Shown one piece after another: positions 62,542-64,000 of a stretch of 64,000 nucleotides of DNA. The first letter of the stretch is position 1. Each line of letters starts with the position of its first letter. Source of the DNA: Galdieria sulphuraria. Lineage: Eukaryota; Rhodophyta; Bangiophyceae; Galdieriales; Galdieriaceae. The DNA lies in the NCBI RefSeq assembly GCF_000341285.1, contig NW_005178474.1:62001-126000 (forward strand). Reading direction: 5' to 3'. The translations under genes were made by a program, and so were the position numbers. The notes under the pieces were generated by a model, which worked only from the letters and a program-made list of their open reading frames with translations, was not told the origin of the DNA and did no database searches.

Positions 62542-64000
62542 CTAAGAAGTTCTGCTGGAATCTTCATGATCAATCAAATATTGCCATTGATAGGAACCAT
62601 CCTTATTATCTTTCAATTCAATATTTATCTTTTTCAGTTCCACATCTCGAATCATATCGCAAATGTCGAATATCTGTTTTCTCAGTTGTTTATCATCGAT
62701 AGTCTTATCTTTCAATAGCATTCTTAGTTGCTGACGAAACTTGGCAATGATTTCTATCCATTCAGAATCTCGTGGTGAATGAAACGAGTTGTCCTTATTT
62801 GAATGACTTGGCATTTCTAGTCCAAAGATATGAAATAGTTGATGAATATATTGATATGCATCTCTTAATATTCCTAATCGAGTGATAGTCTTGATAGAAT
62901 GGTTTGTATCCTTTTCCCATTCATCCATCCATCGATGCATATTTCTACATTGAACAAGTATGATTTGAATCACCAAAGGAGTATTTAAATTCATAGCCAA
63001 ATTATATGCAATTTGTGTTTTCCATTCAACAACTTGTTGCTTGTAGGACATTTCGATTGCTATCATTGTTGGCGATAATGAAATAGGATAATCATCCAAT
63101 GGTTCATGTTGATGAAGAAAACTACGACAACGTTGATCCCATTCCAATAATCTTTTCCAAGTTTGTTTGGCTTCTTCTATTTGTTCTTTTCCATACTCTA
63201 CTGGAGACTGATAATGATGTAATAGGCAAAACATTCTAAACTCTGCAGCACTCATGTTGCACAACATTTCTTGTATAGTAATAAAGTTTTTGAGTGACTT
63301 GGACATCTTTCTACCTGCAATGGAAAGATGTCCAATATGTAACCAATATCGACACCAGTTTTCTCTTTCAAAATAAGCACAACATTGTGCCAACTCATTT
63401 TCGTGATGAGGAAATATCAAATCGATTCCTCCACCATGAATATCCAATTCTGATCCAAATAGAGCGTTGATCATTGCAGAACATTCAACATGCCATCCTG
63501 GTCGACCTTTGCAAATCATCCAAGGACTTGGCCATCCTGGTTCATCATCATTGGAACGTTTCCATAATACAAAGTCTCGAACATCACGTTTATGTAGTAA
63601 ATAATCACTTTCTTGGTCCCAACTTGTCAATGGAGAATGGACACAACGGAAACGACCATATCGGTAAGTTAAACGATCAACGGCAAAGTACACACCACTT
63701 GATGTCACATATGCCATTTCATTATCTATCAACTTTTGTATGAATTGAATGATGGATGGAATATGTTGACTAACTGCTAAAATGGCATCTGGAGAACGAA
63801 CACCTAAAGCTTTCATATCACGAAAAAACTGTTTGGTATATTTACTTGTGATATCCAATACTGTTGTTTGATTCTCACGTGCTTTGTGAATAATCTTATC
63901 GTCTATATCGGTTATTCCCAAGGCTAAAAATACACGAAAGTGAAAGTAGTCTTCTAATATTCGACGAATAATATCAAAAGTAACATAAGTCCGAGCGTGT
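62542..64000 (-). CDS. CARS: Cysteinyl-tRNA synthetase, 5' end beyond window
   Basis: 486 codons are in the window and the frame runs on past its end. Seen from the N-terminal side: HARTYVTFDIIRRILEDYF, LGITDIDDKIIHKAREN, GRPGWHVECSAM (zinc Cys and His), LDIHGGGIDLIFPHHENELAQ (core) and KMSKSLKNFITIQE. These are class Ia CysRS signatures, in the cytosolic eukaryotic variant. The missing part includes the first zinc Cys and the HIGH-equivalent. The C-terminal part with DNKDGSYQWQYLIDHED is shorter than the human enzyme, lacking its basic extension. The stop lies 4 bp from the kinase stop (converging genes). Confidence 0.95.
   Translation of the reverse strand, partial: HARTYVTFDIIRRILEDYFHFRVFLALGITDIDDKIIHKARENQTTVLDITSKYTKQFFRDMKALGVRSPDAILAVSQHIPSIIQFIQKLIDNEMAYVTSSGVYFAVDRLTYRYGRFRCVHSPLTSWDQESDYLLHKRDVRDFVLWKRSNDDEPGWPSPWMICKGRPGWHVECSAMINALFGSELDIHGGGIDLIFPHHENELAQCCAYFERENWCRYWLHIGHLSIAGRKMSKSLKNFITIQEMLCNMSAAEFRMFCLLHHYQSPVEYGKEQIEEAKQTWKRLLEWDQRCRSFLHQHEPLDDYPISLSPTMIAIEMSYKQQVVEWKTQIAYNLAMNLNTPLVIQIILVQCRNMHRWMDEWEKDTNHSIKTITRLGILRDAYQYIHQLFHIFGLEMPSHSNKDNSFHSPRDSEWIEIIAKFRQQLRMLLKDKTIDDKQLRKQIFDICDMIRDVELKKINIELKDNKDGSYQWQYLIDHEDSSRTS

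Noticed and set aside
1-64000. CRISPR arrays, operons, ribosome binding sites
   Set aside because: No regularly spaced repeats; spliceosomal introns and protein families show a eukaryotic nuclear sequence, so bacterial signals are not expected.

Overview
This window looks like nuclear DNA of a unicellular red alga of the Galdieria type (Cyanidiophyceae). The evidence is AT-rich sequence, very high gene density on both strands, spliceosomal introns that are nearly all 42-82 nt long with clean GT-AG borders, a plant-type tRNA-Gly carrying an intron in its D-loop, candidate plastid-envelope and floridean-starch-type proteins, and a eukaryotic multidomain acetyl-CoA carboxylase without a transit peptide. 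The assignment is inferred from gene content and architecture; no database search was possible.

Left part (1-24.7 kb): RNA and protein housekeeping genes. These are the rRNA methyltransferase SPB1, the tRNA thiolase NCS6/CTU1, the ribosome-biogenesis WD protein ENP2/NOL10 (with two apparent frame breaks), a long helical protein of unknown function, a DSK2-type ubiquilin, a bacterial-type uL14 (probably mitochondrial), two tRNA methyltransferases whose 5' ends overlap, THOC7, 6-phosphogluconate dehydrogenase, a degenerate hot-dog-fold protein, arginyltransferase ATE1, a cyclin, MCM7, a Tim17-like membrane protein and an unrecognised coiled-coil protein.

Middle (24.7-41.1 kb): a starch-binding (CBM53-like) protein with an EF-hand-like tail, an OEP24-like barrel, a GH31 glycosidase, a 1124-residue DUF5107-TPR protein, the U5 snRNP WD protein SNRNP40, an unknown acidic protein, a D-amino-acid oxidase with a peroxisomal C-terminus, the GRC3/NOL9 polynucleotide kinase, a WD40 protein and a WEE1 kinase. 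A 2.9-kb gene-poor stretch follows (41149-44094).

Right part (44.1-64 kb): an MFS sugar transporter, an RWP-RK-like regulator, a seven-exon GH35 beta-galactosidase, the intron-containing tRNA-Gly(GCC), HMG-CoA synthase, acetyl-CoA carboxylase, the 3' exons of a small coiled-coil gene, a NAK-family kinase and the start-truncated cysteinyl-tRNA synthetase, which runs off the window edge.

Functional links: NCS6 and the Trm9-like enzyme act on the same wobble-uridine modification. ACC and HMG-CoA synthase draw on cytosolic acetyl-CoA. The transporter, GH31, GH35, DUF5107 and CBM53 proteins suggest sugar uptake and galactoside or storage-glucan use, fitting a heterotrophy-capable alga. Exon borders were placed by hand from splice consensus, reading frame and protein-family similarity.
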